From Bryobacteraceae bacterium (lineage in GTDB: Bacteria > Acidobacteriota > Terriglobia > Bryobacterales > Bryobacteraceae), in NCBI GenBank assembly GCA_025350445.1, contig JANXXV010001031.1:1-6786 (forward strand): a stretch of DNA of 6,786 nucleotides. The letters run 5' to 3'. This document shows, in pieces, positions 4,736-6,786 of this stretch. A program made the position numbers and the translations under genes. The number at the start of each line of letters is the position of its first letter. Within the stretch, counting starts at the first letter, position 1. The notes under the pieces are model-generated. The model searched no databases. It was not told the DNA's origin and saw only the letters and a program-made list of their open reading frames with translations.

Positions 4736-6075
4736 CGGACCGGCCAAGACATCGCGTCTTCCATTGCGGCGGCGGCGCGCAGGAGCAGATCTTCCTGCCG
4801 GGTGGCGGCGATGATTTGCAGGCCGATGGGCAACCCGCTCCGGCTGAATCCGCAGGGAATCGAGATCGCAGGTAAGCCCAGTGCGTTCATCACGCGTGTG
4901 AAGCGCGTCACCGCGGTGCGGACTTCCTCGATCACTCCGCAAATCTTCACCGTAGTTTGACCGATCCGGGGCGCGGTAATAGGCGTGGCTGGCGTGAAGA
5001 CGCAGTCTACCCGCTCGAAAAGTCTAGCGAAATCTCGTCCAATTCGGCGGCGGGTGCGCCGGGCTTCGATATAGTCGATGCCGGCAATGTTCTTGCCCTG
5101 ATCGAGCAGCGCCAGCACATCGGCGCCGAAATCTGAGCGGCGATCAAGATACGGGCGGAGCGCGGCGGCGGCTTCGACCAGCAGGCAGGTGGCGGCGGCC
5201 CCACGTAAGGTCTCCATATCGGGCACTTCGATTTCGACGACTCGTCCGCCCGCTTCGGCGGCGAGCCGGAATGCAGCGTTGATCGCGGCTTCCACTTCCG
5301 GGTCCACGCAATCCAGGAAAAAGTTTTTGGGCCGGCCTATGCGAAGACCCCCAAGATCCGCATTGGCAGGCGGCACGTAGCCGGTAGAATCATCCACCAT
5401 CGCTTGGAATGCGATGGCGGCATCGCGGACGCTTCCGGTCAGGGGTCCCACGTGATCCTGCGAAAAACCGAGCGGCAGCACTCCGCGGATATCGACTCGT
5501 CCGAAAGTCGGCTTCAGACCCACGACGCCGCAGAAGGACGCGGGCACGCGAATAGAGCCGCCAGTGTCAGTTCCGGTGGCGAAGGACACCAATCCGGCTG
5601 CCACGGCCACCGCCGATCCGCCGCTCGATCCGCCGGGAATGCGCGCGAGGTCCCAGGGATTGTGGATGGTTCCAAAATGCGGGTTGTTGGACGTAATTCC
5701 GTAAGCCAGTTCGTGCAAACCGGTCTTGCCGAGAGAAACTGCGCCCGCCTGGTGCAGCTTGATCACGATAGCGGCGTCCCGCCGCGGAATGTAATCGGCG
5801 AAGATTTTCGAGCCGGCTGTGGTGCGCACCCCCTTCGTCCGCATCAGATCTTTATGGGCGATAGGAATGCCATGCAACGGGCCGCGGTCGAAGCCACGGG
5901 CCAGTTCGCGGTCGCGCTCGTCCGCCTCGGCCAGCGCCGTCTCGGCAGTCACGGTGATGAACGAGTTTAGTTTGGGATCGATGCGCTCGATCCGGCTTAG
6001 CGACCGCTCTACCAATTCTCGCGACGACACTTTGCGGGCTCGCAGATCCGCCGCCTGACTCTGAAGATCATCCAT
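4720..6075 (-). CDS. Amidase-signature family hydrolase (GatA-like, stand-alone)
   Basis: This 451-residue cytoplasmic enzyme belongs to the amidase signature family, which hydrolyses amide bonds through a Ser-cisSer-Lys triad. All three residues are visible: K75 in GIPIAHKD, S150 in the glycine/serine-rich GGSSGGSA loop (148-155), and nucleophile S174 in TDTGGSIRVPAS (169-180). The spacing (75 and 99 residues from the Lys) equals that of GatA. The N-terminal LRARKVSSRELVERSLSRIE and the C-terminal NALGLPAISIPCGF and GLPIGLQII segments are also family hallmarks. The length is slightly below the 480 or so of GatA. No gatB or gatC lies nearby, so a stand-alone amidase is more likely than tRNA amidotransferase; the substrate is unknown. 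The ATG at 6075 is chosen because it gives the normal N-terminal helix and sits just outside the palindromic intergenic region. The 3' end overlaps the convergent 427-aa protein gene by 16 bp, and a divergent acyl-CoA dehydrogenase starts 24 bp upstream. Confidence 0.93.
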   Translation of the reverse strand: MDDLQSQAADLRARKVSSRELVERSLSRIERIDPKLNSFITVTAETALAEADERDRELARGFDRGPLHGIPIAHKDLMRTKGVRTTAGSKIFADYIPRRDAAIVIKLHQAGAVSLGKTGLHELAYGITSNNPHFGTIHNPWDLARIPGGSSGGSAVAVAAGLVSFATGTDTGGSIRVPASFCGVVGLKPTFGRVDIRGVLPLGFSQDHVGPLTGSVRDAAIAFQAMVDDSTGYVPPANADLGGLRIGRPKNFFLDCVDPEVEAAINAAFRLAAEAGGRVVEIEVPDMETLRGAAATCLLVEAAAALRPYLDRRSDFGADVLALLDQGKNIAGIDYIEARRTRRRIGRDFARLFERVDCVFTPATPITAPRIGQTTVKICGVIEEVRTAVTRFTRVMNALGLPAISIPCGFSRSGLPIGLQIIAATRQEDLLLRAAAAMEDAMSWPVRHPQL

Positions 6076-6089
6076 CTGGATACAGTTTA
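6076..6089 (-). promoter_or_regulatory. Candidate -10 element (TAAACT) for the amidase gene
   Basis: On the minus strand TAAACT (6089-6084) is followed by eight bases (GTATCCAG) and the amidase ATG. No Shine-Dalgarno sequence is seen, so a leaderless or nearly leaderless transcript is the simplest reading. The hexamer is one half of the palindrome at 6083-6094 and overlaps the candidate -10 of the divergent gene. No clear -35 box is visible. Confidence 0.4.
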
Positions 6090-6094
6090 AACTG
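6083..6094. repeat. Perfect 12-bp palindrome between divergent amidase and acyl-CoA dehydrogenase genes
   Basis: CAGTTTAAACTG is self-complementary over all 12 bases and lies centrally in the 24-bp gap between the two divergent ATGs. Because it reads the same on both strands, it places a TAAACT hexamer facing each gene. It could be an operator, a bidirectional pair of overlapping -10 elements, or both. The core TTAAACT also occurs in the other divergent gap of this window (3439-3445). Confidence 0.6.
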
Positions 6095-6099
6095 GACCT
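6088..6099 (+). promoter_or_regulatory. Candidate -10 element (TAAACT) for a leaderless start of the acyl-CoA dehydrogenase gene
   Basis: TAAACT at 6088-6093 is followed by six bases (GGACCT plus the palindrome's final G position, 6094-6099) and the ATG at 6100. The GGA at 6095-6097 is too near the ATG to act as a normal ribosome-binding site. Hexamer and spacing match those before the gene at 3452. Confidence 0.45.
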
Positions 6100-6786
6100 A
6101 TGGAGCCCCTCACCCGCCTCAGCGACGAAGAGGAGCTATTCCAGTCGACAGTAGGCCAGTTCGCACGCGAAAGGCTGGCGCCGCATGTTCGGCAGATGGA
6201 TGAAACCGGCGTCTTTCGCAAGGATTTGCTGGGCGAACTCTTCGATCTCGGCCTGATGGCCGTAGATGTTCCCGAAGACTACGGCGGCCAGGGCGGCAGC
6301 TTCTTCCAGACCATTCTGGCGATCGAGGAACTGGCGAAAGTGGACCCGTCCGCTTCGGTAATCGTCGACGTGCATAACACGCTCTGCAATTCGGCCTTGC
6401 AGCGTTGGGGAACGGAACAGCAGAAGCGCCTCTACCTGCCCCGGCTCGCACGGGATATGGTGGGCGCCTATGCGCTTTCAGAAGCCGGATCGGGATCGGA
6501 CGCCTTTGCGCTCTCAACGCGCGCCATTGCAGAGAACGGCAATTTCCGGCTCACCGGACGCAAATTATGGATCACCAACGCAGCCGAGGCCGGCTTGTTC
6601 CTGGTCTTCGCCAATGCCGACCCGGCCGAGGGCTATCGCGGCATCACAGCTTTTCTGGTGGAGCGCGGCGCGCCCGGGCTCCAGGTTGGAAAGAAGGAAG
6701 ACAAGCTCGGCATCCGCGCCTCGTCCACCTGTGAAGTAATTCTGGACGATTGCCCCGTGACGAAAGAGAACGTTTTGGGTGAAGTG
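6100..6786 (+). CDS. Acyl-CoA dehydrogenase, short/branched-chain type, N-terminal part
   Basis: The frame is open from the ATG at 6100 to the window end, giving 229 of the usual ~380 residues. The N-terminal helical domain contains FARERLAPHVRQMDETGVF (21-39) and the VPEDYGGQGG signature (57-66). Residues 88-96 read VVDVHNTLC-like (IVDVHNTLC), and the VHNT element followed by an HGTEEQK-type stretch (WGTEQQK, 103-109) is characteristic of short/branched-chain (2-methylbutyryl-CoA) dehydrogenases. The FAD/substrate motif AYALSEAGSGSDAFAL spans 123-138. The WITNA segment (157-161) and the KLGIRASSTCEVILDD beta-domain segment (202-217) follow. The enzyme oxidises acyl-CoA to 2-enoyl-CoA and passes electrons to ETF, in branched amino acid or fatty acid breakdown. 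The catalytic Glu and C-terminal helices lie outside the window, so chain-length specificity is provisional. It diverges from the amidase gene across 24 bp. Confidence 0.92.
   Translation, partial: MEPLTRLSDEEELFQSTVGQFARERLAPHVRQMDETGVFRKDLLGELFDLGLMAVDVPEDYGGQGGSFFQTILAIEELAKVDPSASVIVDVHNTLCNSALQRWGTEQQKRLYLPRLARDMVGAYALSEAGSGSDAFALSTRAIAENGNFRLTGRKLWITNAAEAGLFLVFANADPAEGYRGITAFLVERGAPGLQVGKKEDKLGIRASSTCEVILDDCPVTKENVLGEV

Noticed and set aside
4700..4760. Bidirectional terminator hairpin at the convergent junction
   Set aside because: The best pairing (GGTC with GACC) has a very short stem, a long loop and no adjacent T-tract.
4720..6075. Glutamyl-tRNA(Gln) amidotransferase subunit A (gatA)
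   Set aside because: The catalytic triad spacing matches GatA, but the protein is shorter and neither gatB nor gatC is present. The same triad is shared by all amidase-signature enzymes.
6119..6517. Minus-strand open frame (132 codons) opposite the acyl-CoA dehydrogenase
   Set aside because: The plus-strand frame contains clear acyl-CoA dehydrogenase signatures; the opposite frame is Arg/Pro-rich shadow sequence.
1..6786. tRNA, rRNA, CRISPR array, insertion sequence, riboswitch or phage/defence genes
   Set aside because: I saw no direct repeat array, transposase motif, terminal inverted repeats or structured-RNA signature. The non-coding gaps are at most 34 bp, too small for most of these.

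Overview
This 6.8 kb window is a compact, GC-rich bacterial chromosome segment with no sign of mobile DNA, RNA genes or CRISPR. Genes fill nearly all of it, and most junctions are overlaps or gaps of a few tens of bases. The gene content (split two-gene transketolase, NarL-type regulator, stand-alone amidase, branched-chain acyl-CoA dehydrogenase, and a large unrecognised protein with an acyltransferase-like C-terminus) would suit a free-living soil heterotroph. Acidobacteriota is my best guess, but it rests on overall resemblance and not on a diagnostic marker.

Left part (1-3417, all minus strand): one tightly packed putative operon. In transcription order it holds the transketolase N-terminal subunit (3417-2596), the transketolase C-terminal subunit (2577-1612), a short soluble histidine-kinase-like protein (1612-992), a NarL/FixJ response regulator (1020-337) and an amidohydrolase that runs off the left edge (344-<1). 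The junctions are +18, -1, -29 and -8 nt, so the last three genes are probably translationally coupled. The linkage joins a pentose-phosphate/Calvin-type carbon-shuffling enzyme to a two-component pair. The kinase-like protein keeps its phospho-acceptor histidine motif, but its ATP-binding domain appears to have lost the N-box Asn and the G1-box Asp. It may therefore be a phosphotransferase or pseudokinase and not a conventional sensor kinase.

Middle (3452-4735, plus): a 427-residue protein of unknown function, divergent from the transketolase operon across only 34 bp. Its last ~140 residues look like a GNAT/N-acyltransferase-like fold. It ends in a 16-bp tail-to-tail overlap with an amidase-signature hydrolase (6075-4720, minus), which has an intact Lys-cisSer-Ser triad.

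Right part (6100->6786, plus): the N-terminal 229 residues of an acyl-CoA dehydrogenase resembling the short/branched-chain (2-methylacyl-CoA) type. It is divergent from the amidase across 24 bp that contain a perfect 12-bp palindrome.

The two short divergent intergenic regions share the heptamer TTAAACT. All four genes facing them have a TANNNT (-10-like) hexamer ending 6-8 nt before the ATG, and little or no Shine-Dalgarno sequence. This is the arrangement expected for leaderless or near-leaderless transcripts. There is no gene-free stretch longer than 34 bp in the window.
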